Positions 1-9,118 of a stretch of 64,000 nucleotides of DNA are shown piece after piece. The DNA is taken from contig NZ_JAIQXE010000001.1 of assembly GCF_020076305.1 (NCBI RefSeq), forward strand, positions 62,001 to 126,000, given 5' to 3'. The notes under the pieces were generated by a model that did not search any database, was not told the DNA's origin, and saw only the letters and a list, made by a program, of their open reading frames with translations. The first letter of the stretch is position 1, and every line of letters starts with the position of its first letter. The translations under genes were made by a program, and so were the position numbers. Source of the DNA: Flavihumibacter profundi. GTDB lineage: Bacteria > Bacteroidota > Bacteroidia > Chitinophagales > Chitinophagaceae.

Positions 1-1460
1 TATCCTGCGCATCAGATGAGGGCTTCAACAAATTTGATTATGCGGGCGTGAGAAGTGTAATTACCAAAGGCATCCTTTCCCCGGATAATGCGGGCGACTT
101 TGATATCTGGGCAAAGAACTATTACCACATCCAGAATGCCAACCTCTTGTTGTCAAAAATAGATGGGGTGCCCGGTGATGAATCAACCCGCAACAGGATC
201 AAAGGGGAAGTGACTTTCCTGAGGGCCTATGCTTACTACCAGCTGGTTAGTGATTACGGTGGTGTTCCCCTGGTGAAAACACCATTTGACCTGAATTCAG
301 ATTTCACTGTGCCGAGGAGCAGCTATGAAGAATGTGTGAAGTTCATAGTTGATGAACTGGACCTGGCTGCACAATTATTGCCGGCAAGCAATAACAGTTC
401 CAATATTGGCAAGGTGACATCTGCATTGGCCATGGCGATCAAGTCGAGGGTATTGCTGTATGCCGCAAGTGCGCAGTGGAATCCAACTAACGACCGGGCC
501 AAATGGGAAGCAGCATCGGCTGCTGCAAAAGCGGTAATAGACCTTGGCCAGTTTGCCTTGTATACCGGCAATTACGCAGATATATTTACCACCTTCAATG
601 AAGAACTGATCGGTGTAAAACTATCGGGAAAACAATATAACTGGAACGCTTTCGATGGAGTGGAAATGATGTCATATCCAAGTGGCTTCCACGGATGGGC
701 TGCGTTTGCCCCAACGCAGAACCTGGTGGATGCCTTTGGTATGGCAGATGGCAAGTCCATCGCAGATGCAGGATCAGGCTATAATCCGCAGAAGCCCTAT
801 ACCAACAGGGATCCGCGCTTCTATGCTGATATTGTATATGATGGCCGTCCACTTGGAAACCCGGCCTATGTTGATTACCGGGTGAGCAGTACGAATCCAA
901 CAGGCACCCAGGCAGAATTCTATGAGGGCGGATTGGATTCACCACAGGGATTGGATACCTGGAACAACAGTGAAACAAGGTATACCTTCAGGAAATACAT
1001 GGATACCACCTACGATTTCAATGCAACAACGCAAACCAATAAATTCTGGATATTATCGAGGCTGGGAGAGATCTACCTGAACTACGCGGAGGCCGAGTTC
1101 CACCTCGGTCGCGAAGACAATGCCAGGAAGTACCTGGACCTCATCAGGCAAAGGGCAGGAATTGCAAATCCCCTTACAGAAAGCGGGGCGGCACTTGAAA
1201 AAAGGATCCAGAATGAAAGGGAGGTAGAGCTTTGTTTTGAAGGACACCGGTACTATGATGTACGCAGGTGGAAGATCGCAGAAGCCACGCAGAATGTAGA
1301 TATCGGCCAGGTGATTATCAACAGGGCGGCTGATGGAACCAAAACTTATACCTACCAGACACTGGAACAGCGGATTTTCCAACCGGCCAATTACCTGTTG
1401 CCGATCCCTAAAACAGAAATTAACCGGACAAGCCTGCAACAAAATCCCGGATATAATTAA
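1..1460 (+). CDS. RagB/SusD family outer-membrane nutrient-binding lipoprotein, 5' end outside window
   Basis: The protein is a SusD-type glycan-binding partner of a TonB-dependent SusC porin at the outer membrane. The frame is open from base 3, so the first plausible start inside the window (GTG at 48) is not the true one; the signal peptide and lipobox lie upstream. Family hallmarks are the TPR-like N-terminal half (RAYAYYQLVSDYGGVPLV, then the SYEECVKFI segment) and the conserved C-terminal block LNYAEAEFHLGR, YLDLIRQRAGI, RIQNEREVELCFEGHRYYDVRRWK and LLPIPKTEI. The end of the protein is intact. It heads a + strand run with a glycosidase-like protein, a regulator and a symporter, so a carbohydrate-utilisation role is inferred. 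The substrate cannot be read from the sequence. Confidence 0.93.
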   Translation, partial: SCASDEGFNKFDYAGVRSVITKGILSPDNAGDFDIWAKNYYHIQNANLLLSKIDGVPGDESTRNRIKGEVTFLRAYAYYQLVSDYGGVPLVKTPFDLNSDFTVPRSSYEECVKFIVDELDLAAQLLPASNNSSNIGKVTSALAMAIKSRVLLYAASAQWNPTNDRAKWEAASAAAKAVIDLGQFALYTGNYADIFTTFNEELIGVKLSGKQYNWNAFDGVEMMSYPSGFHGWAAFAPTQNLVDAFGMADGKSIADAGSGYNPQKPYTNRDPRFYADIVYDGRPLGNPAYVDYRVSSTNPTGTQAEFYEGGLDSPQGLDTWNNSETRYTFRKYMDTTYDFNATTQTNKFWILSRLGEIYLNYAEAEFHLGREDNARKYLDLIRQRAGIANPLTESGAALEKRIQNEREVELCFEGHRYYDVRRWKIAEATQNVDIGQVIINRAADGTKTYTYQTLEQRIFQPANYLLPIPKTEINRTSLQQNPGYN

Positions 1461-1491
1461 ATTGGGCCAGCAGTTGTAAAATCATCCACAC

Positions 1492-2922
1492 ATGAGATTT
1501 ATTTATTGTTTATTGTTTCAACTATTCTTAAATGCGGCGATGGGACAATCATCAACCATTGCCTTCAGTTCAACAGATACAAGCCTTCAAAACGCCTTCC
1601 GGGAAGCAAGGAAGATGGCCTTATCGTACCGGGGAAACCCGGCAGACCCTGTGGGTCCCTGGTATGAAGCGGCCTTGCCTTCCCGGAATGCGTTCTGTAT
1701 GAGGGATGTATCACACCAATGTATAGCCGCAGAGATACTTTCAATGCCGGAAGAAAACAAAAACATGTTCACCCATTTTGTTTCCAATATTTCGGATAGT
1801 AAGGACTGGTGTTCTTATTGGGAAATGAATATCAAGGGCCTTCCGGCACCGGAAGACTATCGCAATGATACTGCCTTCTGGTATAACCTGAATGGGAACT
1901 TCGACCTGGTTTATGCTAGCTGGCGGCTTTTTCTATGGACAGGCGACAGTACTTATATTTTCAACCCGGCTTTCGAAAAGTTCCGGAATATTTCATCTTC
2001 TGAGTTTATTGAAAGGTGGATACTGCAGGCAGATTCCCTGGTGAACCGGCCACCCTACCCCAATACGCCCCTTCATTTTAATTTGGAAGATTATTTCCAT
2101 CGTTGCCGTGGACTCCCTTCTTATTCGGAGGGCGTGGAGGACCTGCGCATTGGTGTAGACCTGATTGCGGCACTTTACCAGGGAATGCTGACCTGTTCCT
2201 CAATTGAAATCATGAAAGGCAATAATAAAGCGGCTGCCCAATACAGTGAAAAGGCCGAAGCTTACCGGAAGCACCTTGATAAATACTGGTGGGACCCATC
2301 AGCCGGTTTGTATAATACCCATATCACCAATAATGGCGTTTATGGTAAAGGGGAAGGGGAGACCTACCTGCTTTGGTTCAATGCATTGACCGATACTGCA
2401 AGGATAAGGCAAACCCTCAATCACCTTGCCGGTAACAAATGGAATGTTGAGAACCTTTCCTATCATCCTGCCATATTGTACAAGTATGGCTATTGGGAAA
2501 AAGCCTATGAAGACATCCTGTACCTGGCCAATCCCGCTACCCCAAGAAGGGATTACCCGGAAGTTTCCTATGGTGTGATAGACGGTATTGTGCAGGGCCT
2601 TATGGGTGTTGAAGCAGATGCCCGTTATAACACCATCAAAACGATTTACAGGAGCAGTAATGGCCACAGCGCCACACTTCAACAATTGCCGGTATTACAA
2701 ACGAGGGTAACCATTATCCATGAGGCAGTTAAGAGTTCCTTCAAAAATGAAGGCAACAAAAACATCGTCTGGCGGGCGGCTTTCAACGGACGGCATAAAT
2801 TCATTTATGTTGGAGGGCGGAAGTCAAGGGCAAAACAGCAGCAGGAAAAAATGGGTAATATTGTATCTTATATAGATTTGATGGTAGCGCCACAACAGCA
2901 AGTGACAGCAGCATTGAAATAA
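1492..2922 (+). CDS. Exported (alpha/alpha)6 six-hairpin glycosidase-like protein
   Basis: This 476-residue protein has a cleavable signal peptide (about residues 1-18, ending in AAMGQ). It is rich in Trp, Tyr and acidic residues in a pattern typical of (alpha/alpha)6-barrel glycosidases: WYEAALPSRNAFCMRDVSHQ near residues 55-75, then DWCSYWEMN, HFNLEDYFHRCRGLPSY and KGEGETYLLWFNAL. I recognise the superfamily style, not a numbered GH family, and cannot name the catalytic acids. It starts 31 bp after the SusD gene and ends 11 bp before the regulator, so all three are probably co-transcribed. A role in breaking down the glycan bound by SusD is inferred from context only. Confidence 0.7.
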   Translation: MRFIYCLLFQLFLNAAMGQSSTIAFSSTDTSLQNAFREARKMALSYRGNPADPVGPWYEAALPSRNAFCMRDVSHQCIAAEILSMPEENKNMFTHFVSNISDSKDWCSYWEMNIKGLPAPEDYRNDTAFWYNLNGNFDLVYASWRLFLWTGDSTYIFNPAFEKFRNISSSEFIERWILQADSLVNRPPYPNTPLHFNLEDYFHRCRGLPSYSEGVEDLRIGVDLIAALYQGMLTCSSIEIMKGNNKAAAQYSEKAEAYRKHLDKYWWDPSAGLYNTHITNNGVYGKGEGETYLLWFNALTDTARIRQTLNHLAGNKWNVENLSYHPAILYKYGYWEKAYEDILYLANPATPRRDYPEVSYGVIDGIVQGLMGVEADARYNTIKTIYRSSNGHSATLQQLPVLQTRVTIIHEAVKSSFKNEGNKNIVWRAAFNGRHKFIYVGGRKSRAKQQQEKMGNIVSYIDLMVAPQQQVTAALK

Positions 2923-2933
2923 TACAACATAAA

Positions 2934-3944
2934 ATGGCCACTGTTTTCCAGAAGATAAAAGAACTAGAAAAAATATCCTCCTTTTCAAAACATGATAGCC
3001 TTGTACAGGGTATCATCAATGCAATTGATGATACGGTCATCAGCAAAAATGACACGCTGCCATCGGTGAATACCATGATCAGGGAACTGCATTATTCCAG
3101 GGAAACCGTTATGAAAGGATACCGCGAACTGGTTAGCAGGGGAATAATTGAATCGAAGAACCGGCTTGGTTATTTTGTATCCGGCGGGAATACGCTGCAG
3201 ATGCTGAAAGTGGCGCTGGTGATGTATAATCTCGACACTTTTGAAGAACAATTCTACCGGAATTTCAGGGATACACTGGGTAAGGAAGTTGATGTGCAGA
3301 TATTTTTTCACCATGGGAATATCGACATCTTTGAAACCATCTTGCAGCGGATCAAAGGACATTTTGGGATATATGTAATTGCACCAATCCCCCATCCCAG
3401 GTCCAAAGAACTGCTGGAAACTGTGCCTGGTAATAAACTCCTGATGTTCGACCGGTATGAACCGATTTCCGGTGAGTTCAGCCATATCACCCAGGAATTC
3501 GAAGCATCATCCTTCAAAGTATTCAGTGAGCTGGCAGATAACATCAAAAAGTTTGGGGAGATTGTTTTCATTCATTCACCCGATTCCCTGGACCCCAAAG
3601 AAATTGTGACTGCGTTTAAGAGGTTTCTTAAGAAGTATAAGATTAAAGGAAGCATTATTCCGGAGTTTGTCCCTGGATCCGTTAGAAAAGGCACTGTGTA
3701 TTTCACCCTGGATAACTTTATCATGTGGGAGATACTGAAAGAGTGTGTTGCGAAAAAACTCAAGCCGGGAAAAGATGTCGGTATCCTTTCACATAATGAC
3801 GAGCCTGCGAAAAATTTTGTTGGCATAACAACCTATTCTGCAGATTTCGGTGAAATGGGAAGGCTGGCAGCAAATGCTATTCTCCATAAAGAAAAGGTAC
3901 AACTGACCGTTCCTATGAACCTGTTCCGGAGAAAGACACTTTGA
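2934..3944 (+). CDS. GntR-type transcriptional regulator with C-terminal sugar-binding (LacI-like) domain
   Basis: A 336-residue DNA-binding regulator. Residues 1-75 form a GntR winged helix: LVQGIINAIDDTVIS, then LPSVNTMIRELHYSRETV and a wing segment RGIIESKNRLGYFVSG. The remainder, from about residue 85, is a type I periplasmic-binding-protein fold resembling LacI effector domains (VALVMYNL, GHFGIYVIAPI, GILSHNDEPAKNF). This arrangement is common among Bacteroidota sugar-responsive regulators such as AraR-like proteins. It lies 11 bp downstream of the glycosidase-like gene and 35 bp upstream of the symporter, so it probably controls this locus in response to a monosaccharide or related ligand. 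The ligand is unknown. Confidence 0.88.
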   Translation: MATVFQKIKELEKISSFSKHDSLVQGIINAIDDTVISKNDTLPSVNTMIRELHYSRETVMKGYRELVSRGIIESKNRLGYFVSGGNTLQMLKVALVMYNLDTFEEQFYRNFRDTLGKEVDVQIFFHHGNIDIFETILQRIKGHFGIYVIAPIPHPRSKELLETVPGNKLLMFDRYEPISGEFSHITQEFEASSFKVFSELADNIKKFGEIVFIHSPDSLDPKEIVTAFKRFLKKYKIKGSIIPEFVPGSVRKGTVYFTLDNFIMWEILKECVAKKLKPGKDVGILSHNDEPAKNFVGITTYSADFGEMGRLAANAILHKEKVQLTVPMNLFRRKTL

Positions 3945-3979
3945 TTTCCGCCTGCAATGGATAAGCCCTATTTTAGGAT

Positions 3980-5578
3980 ATGAATTCGATTGTCTTGCTG
4001 ACCTTTCTTGCCGTAACGGGAGCAATTGCCTTTGTGTCGTGGATCAAGAGCCGGAAGGAGAAGTTGAATACTATTACTGCATTATTTTTTGCCAACAGGA
4101 AGCTTGGCTTTTTAGCTGTGGGCTTTGGGCTCTTGTTTGCGAATATCAATACTGCCATGTTCATCGGTGAAAACGAGCTCGCCTATACGAACAATATGAG
4201 TGTCATGGCCTGGGGCCTGACCTCTGTTTTCGCCATGCTGCTGGTAGCTGAATTCATCATGCCGATTTACCTGCGGCATGGTATCTCCACAACACCGGAA
4301 TACCTGGGGATACGATACGACCACCAGACAAAAACTATTGTTACGGTCATATTCCTGGCCAACTACCTGGTGAATTTCTTACCGGCAGTATTGTACAGCG
4401 GGGCTGTGGCCCTGAACGGTATATTCGGCATTTCGGAAAATTTCAAATTAGGTTACTGGACAACCATCTGGATACTCGTCTGGTGCCTGGGTATTGTTGG
4501 TGTGCTTTATTCATTGTTAGGCGGTCAAAAAGCTATAACTATTTCGGATACCCTACTGGGTTTTGCCATGTTTACAGCAGGACTACTGCTACCTTACTTC
4601 GGCCTGAAAGAATTGGGAGAAGGCGATTGGATCGCAGGATTACAAAAGATACTATCTACAAATACAGGACACCTGAACAGTATCGGCCGCGCAGGTGATG
4701 CGGTTCCATTCAGCACCATCTTCACCGGTATGTTTTTAGTGAATCTTTACTATTGGGGCACTGAACAGTATATCGTACAGCAGGTATTAGGATCCAGGGA
4801 CCTTGCCAGTTGCCAGAAAGGGATTGCCCTGGCCTGCGGTGGTAAAATACTCTGCGTGTTACTTGTCAATATCCCGGGCATCATTGCTGTCCACTTGTAT
4901 AAAGACCTGCCGAATAGTTCAGAAGTCTTTCCAACTTTTCTGAGTGGTGTCGCTCCGCCAGTCTACACCGGATTAATGGCAGCATTACTATTCGGTGCAG
5001 CATTTACTTCATTCAATGCAGGACTAAGCGGGTCAAGTACTTTGTTTATATTGAATATATACAAGCCATGGGCGGAAAAAAGGAATCCGGGGGTAACTGA
5101 AAAGACGCTTGTCCGGACAGCAAAAAGGTTTGAGATGTTCATCTGCCTGTCAGCGATGATCGTAGCACCCTTCCTGCTTTTTGCCAGCCAGGGATTTTAC
5201 CAGCATGTGCAGAAAATATCCGCACTCTTTACCGTACCCATCTTTACTATCCTGGCTGCAGGTTTGTTGACCCGCAGGGTTCCTGCCCTGGCAGCCAAGA
5301 CAGGGCTCTTCTTTTTCATCTTTTGTTATGGTATATCGCAATTCATAGTTGACCTGGAAATGCATTTTTTGCATGTGATCGCCATACTTTTTATCGCAAC
5401 ATTTTTCCTCATGCTGGCCATTGGGAAATGGAAACCAATGACGGTACCTTATGAACCCAAACGGACAGGTTCATTGAATATGTCGCCGTGGAAAAACAGG
5501 CACCTGGTATCTGTTGTACTGCTAACCGTTGTTGTAGTTTTATATGTAATTTTTTCGCCGTTGGTGTTGGTGAAATGA
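3980..5578 (+). CDS. Sodium:solute symporter (SSS/SLC5 family), probable sugar transporter
   Basis: A 532-residue integral inner-membrane protein with about 13-14 hydrophobic segments. It shows SSS hallmarks: FFANRKLGFLAVGFGLLFAN at the N-terminus, EYLGIRYDHQTK after TM3, the central LYYWGTEQYIVQQVLGS block, and TSFNAGLSGSSTLFILNIYK near residue 350. It would couple Na+ entry to uptake of a sugar or related solute. Position 35 bp after a GntR/LacI-like regulator, in the same orientation as the SusD and glycosidase genes, makes it the likely cytoplasmic-membrane importer for the released product. It converges on phnA, with 29 bp between the stop codons and no obvious terminator. Confidence 0.93.
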   Translation: MNSIVLLTFLAVTGAIAFVSWIKSRKEKLNTITALFFANRKLGFLAVGFGLLFANINTAMFIGENELAYTNNMSVMAWGLTSVFAMLLVAEFIMPIYLRHGISTTPEYLGIRYDHQTKTIVTVIFLANYLVNFLPAVLYSGAVALNGIFGISENFKLGYWTTIWILVWCLGIVGVLYSLLGGQKAITISDTLLGFAMFTAGLLLPYFGLKELGEGDWIAGLQKILSTNTGHLNSIGRAGDAVPFSTIFTGMFLVNLYYWGTEQYIVQQVLGSRDLASCQKGIALACGGKILCVLLVNIPGIIAVHLYKDLPNSSEVFPTFLSGVAPPVYTGLMAALLFGAAFTSFNAGLSGSSTLFILNIYKPWAEKRNPGVTEKTLVRTAKRFEMFICLSAMIVAPFLLFASQGFYQHVQKISALFTVPIFTILAAGLLTRRVPALAAKTGLFFFIFCYGISQFIVDLEMHFLHVIAILFIATFFLMLAIGKWKPMTVPYEPKRTGSLNMSPWKNRHLVSVVLLTVVVVLYVIFSPLVLVK

Positions 5579-5607
5579 TAAGCTAATGCTGTGGTATACT
5601 GTTTCGA

Positions 5608-6171
5608 CTATGATTTCTTTACATATTTTGTAAGGATCACAATCGTCTGGTCGTTGATTTTTCCCTCTATCTGTTCAGTATTATCGGGAACCAATCGTAT
5701 TTTCCTTACAATGGTACCTTTTGCTGCTGAGAAGCTGGTGCCTTTTACATTCAGTCCCTGTGTCAGCACAACAGTATCGCCATTGGCCAATTCATTTCCA
5801 TTGCTGTCGAGGTGGAGGGCCTGGGTTTGGTATGCACTCATTGCCCAATTTACAACCGCTTCATCAAGATCTACGGAGTTGATAATTTCATTGGCCCATT
5901 CCTGGTCCTTATATGCATATAAAATGCGGTAACTTAAAGCCTGAACAGCGGGCTCAGTATTCCAAATGCTGCCAGCCAGGCACTGCCAATGCTGGCCCTG
6001 GTCTTTTGCATCGAGGGCAGCCAGGCAGGTATTACATAAGGCCACTTCATTTTCTATGGTATCATGATTTTTTGGGCTCACTGCATATGCCGTAGTCGCT
6101 TCTTCTGTGGTACACAATTCACACTTCCCTTCGCAACGTTCATTTAATTTGCTGGTTATCCTGCTATTCAT
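5608..6171 (-). CDS. phnA: PhnA/YjdM-type zinc-ribbon protein
   Basis: This 187-residue soluble protein matches the PhnA family throughout. It has an N-terminal zinc ribbon with Cys17/Cys20 (CELC) and Cys46/Cys49 (CNTC), then a C-terminal SH3-like PhnA domain (SNGNELANGDTVVLTQGL, VKGTSFSAAKGTIVRKIRL, IVILTKYVKKS). Despite the historical name, the role in phosphonate metabolism is unproven for most members, and none of the C-P lyase genes is present here. The gene is monocistronic, with its own promoter-like element just upstream and the terminator of the acyl-CoA ligase operon immediately behind that. The C13-C17-C20 spacing at the N-terminus may provide an extra metal ligand. Confidence 0.9.
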   Translation of the reverse strand: MNSRITSKLNERCEGKCELCTTEEATTAYAVSPKNHDTIENEVALCNTCLAALDAKDQGQHWQCLAGSIWNTEPAVQALSYRILYAYKDQEWANEIINSVDLDEAVVNWAMSAYQTQALHLDSNGNELANGDTVVLTQGLNVKGTSFSAAKGTIVRKIRLVPDNTEQIEGKINDQTIVILTKYVKKS

Positions 6172-6191
6172 GCTTGCCTGTTTTAAGGCCG

Positions 6192-6226
6192 CAAAGATAG
6201 TTATGTTTTAATTTACTGGATTCAAA
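6192..6226 (-). promoter_or_regulatory. Bacteroidota-type promoter of phnA
   Basis: On the minus strand TATCTTTG (plus 6192-6199) fits the Bacteroidota -7 consensus TAnnTTTG. A TTTG (plus 6223-6226) lies 23 bases upstream, as expected for the -33 element at the long end of the spacing range. The -7 element ends 20 bp before the phnA start codon, so the 5' UTR would be about 15 nt. The -33 element overlaps the U-run of the preceding operon's terminator. Confidence 0.6.
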
Positions 6227-6246
6227 AAAGCAAAAGGCATTTTGCT
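6223..6246 (-). terminator. Rho-independent terminator of the acyl-CoA ligase operon
   Basis: Read on the minus strand, AGCAAAA-TGCC-TTTTGCT forms a 7-bp stem with a 4-nt loop (plus 6229-6246) followed by a run of five to six T. It sits 17 bp past the stop codon of the acyl-CoA ligase. The stem is A/T-rich, so strength is uncertain. Confidence 0.55.
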
Positions 6247-6263
6247 CATGGGTAATTACCACT

Positions 6264-7808
6264 TCATTTTCGCAATTCTTTTTTCAGGATTTTGCCTGTG
6301 GCACTCATGGGCAAGGCAGCTAAGAACTCAATATACCGGGGATATTTGTAAGCGGCTACTTTGTCTTTTGTCCAGGTGATCAAATCAATTTCGGAAATGT
6401 TTTCACCTTCTTTTAAAACAACAAAAGCTTTTACTTCTTCTCCCAGTTCATGGTGTGGAATACCGACTACAGCCACTAAGGAAACCGCTTGGTGTTTGAT
6501 GATCACTTCTTCTATTTCCCGCGGATATACTTTATAGCCACCCCTGTTGATCATGTCTTTTGTGCGGTCCACTATAAAGTAAAATCCATCTTCATCTTTA
6601 ATCGCAATATCACCAGAGTGAAGCCATCCATTTTGTAAGGCCTTTTCTGTTTCTGCTGGTTTTTTATAATACCCTTTCATTACGTTATGACCCCTGTACA
6701 GCAATTCGCCTTTTTCTCCAACAGGTACTTCATTACCTTCCTGGTCTACTAATTTCACATCAACACCCCAGACAGGCGTACCAACAGAACCAGGCTTCCG
6801 CCCAATAGCCGGTTGGTTAAAAGTTACCGCCGGCGAGCCTTCAGACATACCATAGCCTTCAAAAATGGGTACATTAAAGCGTGCCTCAAAATCTTCGATC
6901 ACTTGTACTGGCAATGACGCACCACCTGAAATGCATGATTTTAAGTTTGCAGCAATTTTGGTATAATCAAACTTCGGGTTTTTGTAATTCAGCAAACCCC
7001 AGTACATAGTGGGTACACCGGCAAATATTGTCACCTTGTGTTTTTGCATCAGGTCAAAAGCAGCTTCAGCATCGAAACGCGGCAGCAAAATATTTGAGCA
7101 ACCTTTATAGATGCCTGCATTCATTAAAGCCGTCATACCAAAAATATGGAACAGGGGTAAAACAATTAGTGTTACATCAGTTTGGGTAGTAGCCATCAGG
7201 TCGCAGAAAAAAATGGCATTTAAGAGTAAGTTTGTGTGTGTGAGTTCAGCCCCTTTTGGCCGGCCTGTAGTACCTGAGGTATAAATAATCACGCAGGTAT
7301 CCTCTGCTTTACCCTGGTAAATATCAAATTCAGTTGGTTGTCCCGCGATAAGACTGCCCAAAGTTGCTGCACCACCAATAGAAGCTGGCATGGCAGCATC
7401 TGACATTATAAGGAAGAAATTCGTACAGGTTTCAACTGCCAGGAAAGCCGCATACCCCATTTCACCTATGGCAATTTCAGGGGTGCCGGTATAGCAGAAA
7501 TAAGCTTTTGCATCGCTATCCTGCAAATGGTATTCAATTTCATCTTTCTTCAATAAAACACTCAGGGGAACTACTACCGCCCCTGCTTTAAGAATGCCAA
7601 AATATATGATCGGGAATTGGGGAAGGTTTAAACAACTCAGTGCCACCTTATCGCCTGGCTGGATACCTATTTCCACCAAGCCATTGGCTACCATATTAGC
7701 TACACCATTGATTTCGGCATAGGTAAGGCAGTTGTCCCTGAAGGTAAATGCAGGCTTTCCTGGATACCGCCTGGCGCTATCTTCAAGTATGGTGGAAAGG
7801 TTGAGCAT
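6264..7808 (-). CDS. AMP-forming acyl-CoA synthetase (long-chain fatty-acid-CoA ligase family)
   Basis: A 514-residue ANL-superfamily adenylating enzyme that activates a carboxylic acid with ATP and joins it to CoA in the cytoplasm. The P-loop YTSGTTGRPKG is at residues 176-186, the adenine-binding GYGMSEGSP lies in the middle, the SGDIAIKDEDGFYFIVDR hinge follows, and the catalytic lysine of SATGKILKK is near residue 506. Length and motifs are complete. Best matches are expected among fatty-acid or 4-coumarate-CoA-ligase-like enzymes; chain-length specificity cannot be read. It is the last gene of a long minus-strand run and is followed by a terminator-like hairpin. Its functional link to the NAD and cytochrome genes upstream is unclear. 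Confidence 0.93.
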   Translation of the reverse strand: MLNLSTILEDSARRYPGKPAFTFRDNCLTYAEINGVANMVANGLVEIGIQPGDKVALSCLNLPQFPIIYFGILKAGAVVVPLSVLLKKDEIEYHLQDSDAKAYFCYTGTPEIAIGEMGYAAFLAVETCTNFFLIMSDAAMPASIGGAATLGSLIAGQPTEFDIYQGKAEDTCVIIYTSGTTGRPKGAELTHTNLLLNAIFFCDLMATTQTDVTLIVLPLFHIFGMTALMNAGIYKGCSNILLPRFDAEAAFDLMQKHKVTIFAGVPTMYWGLLNYKNPKFDYTKIAANLKSCISGGASLPVQVIEDFEARFNVPIFEGYGMSEGSPAVTFNQPAIGRKPGSVGTPVWGVDVKLVDQEGNEVPVGEKGELLYRGHNVMKGYYKKPAETEKALQNGWLHSGDIAIKDEDGFYFIVDRTKDMINRGGYKVYPREIEEVIIKHQAVSLVAVVGIPHHELGEEVKAFVVLKEGENISEIDLITWTKDKVAAYKYPRYIEFLAALPMSATGKILKKELRK

Positions 7809-7838
7809 GGACTAAGGAATTTGGTTGTAATAACATAC

Positions 7839-8276
7839 TTATTCCATTCCAATGTTATAAGTTGCTGCTAAGTTTTCCCGGTTAAATATCAATATGATTA
7901 TCCCAACGCAATCAACTTTATGACCATTTTGTATCGCATAATTCCAGTTGGGCATTGAGTCAATTATTAAATTCAGCTTGTCTTTGTCTAATTTGAAATT
8001 AGAATTGTTTTCAATCCATTCACAGGCTGTTTTCCCTGTAGTATCAATTAAGACACTTATTTTAATTTCCCCTTCAGTTTTTGGAATTTGATTTTGTAAT
8101 TTCTCTGCAAAATATTTTTGAAGGGCTAAGCTGTCTGTTCCAAATGTGGGCGGATGTTCACACTTTGTAAATGTTTTATCAAAAGTATTCTGGTGGTAAT
8201 AAGTTTTATTTTGTCCAAACGTTATAGTTGAAAATAGTATTGACAAAATCATTGCCAGTAATGCAACAGGTTTCAT
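7839..8276 (-). CDS. Small exported protein with TonB C-terminal-like fold
   Basis: This 145-residue protein has a signal peptide (residues 1-21, ending TITFGQ). The mature part resembles the energy-transducer TonB C-terminal domain seen in many small Bacteroidota proteins: an N-terminal helix (LALQKYFAEKLQNQI), a strand GEIKISVLIDTTGKTACEW, and a helix-strand end (LNLIIDSMPNWNYAIQNGHKVDCVGIIILIF). There is no membrane anchor or proline-rich linker, so it is not a working TonB. It lies 6 bp after the deacetylase gene and 30 bp before the acyl-CoA ligase. Function unknown. Confidence 0.65.
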   Translation of the reverse strand: MKPVALLAMILSILFSTITFGQNKTYYHQNTFDKTFTKCEHPPTFGTDSLALQKYFAEKLQNQIPKTEGEIKISVLIDTTGKTACEWIENNSNFKLDKDKLNLIIDSMPNWNYAIQNGHKVDCVGIIILIFNRENLAATYNIGME

Positions 8277-8282
8277 AAAGAA

Positions 8283-9098
8283 TTATTTTCCATTTTTTAT
8301 GTACTTCGCAACGGTTCCCATCGGGGCGATCCAGATGCCGTTAGCCGGATCCTTTGCATACTCACAAAGTTTTCTTAACATGGAAAGCCGGGTTGTCTGC
8401 TCACCTGATTCGCCCATTTCATGTCCGGCAAGCACCAGCCAGAGCCCTTTTTCACTCGCATCCTTGATTAATGGCAGGATCTCGTCAAAGTTTTTTCCAT
8501 CCATTTCCATTCCGGTTAATTGGGCGAAATTACCGTAGAGTGGATCATTAGGGGCTTCATCCTTCCAACCCCTGCCCAGTATAAACATATCAGCAACAAG
8601 GGGTACATAACTTTTTGTATGCGTTCCACTGCCTACAAATTTCTGTCCGCATGGATATGCAAAAACTTCAGCTTTTACACTTAGCAATGCTTCAATTTGT
8701 TTGTTACATTCCTGTAAATTGGCGCGCATTTTCTTCAGCGTATAATCTTCCAGGGCATTATCGCGGGACCAGGAAAAGTTGCCTGTGCAAGGGTGGGTGA
8801 GGGAATGGTTCCCGATCTCGTGTCCACTTGCGACTGCTTTTTTCCAGCCTTCCAATTGCTTTTCTACAGATGAAGGGACAACAAAAAATGTGGCCTTAAC
8901 GCCATAGGCATCAAGCAGGGTAGTGCCAACAATTACCTGGCTCTCGCGGGCATCATCAAAACTTAAACTAATGGCGACTTTTTTTCCCTCTGGCCAGCTG
9001 AATGGAGAAGCGGATTTTTGTGCAAAGGTTAGCTGGTTCAACAACATAATACCTGCCAATGGCAGCAAAACACGGAAGTTTTTAAATAGTCTTTTCAT
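8283..9098 (-). CDS. Exported polysaccharide deacetylase (CE4/NodB domain)
   Basis: This 271-residue protein has a signal peptide (residues 1-27, ending LTFAQ) and a NodB homology domain. Motif 1 is SFDDAR with the base and metal aspartates at 48-49, and motif 2 is HSLTH at 98-102, whose two histidines bind the metal. FAYPCGQKF is the motif 3 equivalent, and LVLAGHEMGE near the C-terminus carries the catalytic histidine. The family removes N- or O-acetyl groups from glycans such as chitin, peptidoglycan or xylan. It is 20 bp downstream of the PVC-type cytochrome gene in the same run. The natural substrate is not evident. Confidence 0.88.
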   Translation of the reverse strand: MKRLFKNFRVLLPLAGIMLLNQLTFAQKSASPFSWPEGKKVAISLSFDDARESQVIVGTTLLDAYGVKATFFVVPSSVEKQLEGWKKAVASGHEIGNHSLTHPCTGNFSWSRDNALEDYTLKKMRANLQECNKQIEALLSVKAEVFAYPCGQKFVGSGTHTKSYVPLVADMFILGRGWKDEAPNDPLYGNFAQLTGMEMDGKNFDEILPLIKDASEKGLWLVLAGHEMGESGEQTTRLSMLRKLCEYAKDPANGIWIAPMGTVAKYIKNGK

Positions 9099-9118
9099 TG
9101 CCTGATTAAGTTAATGAA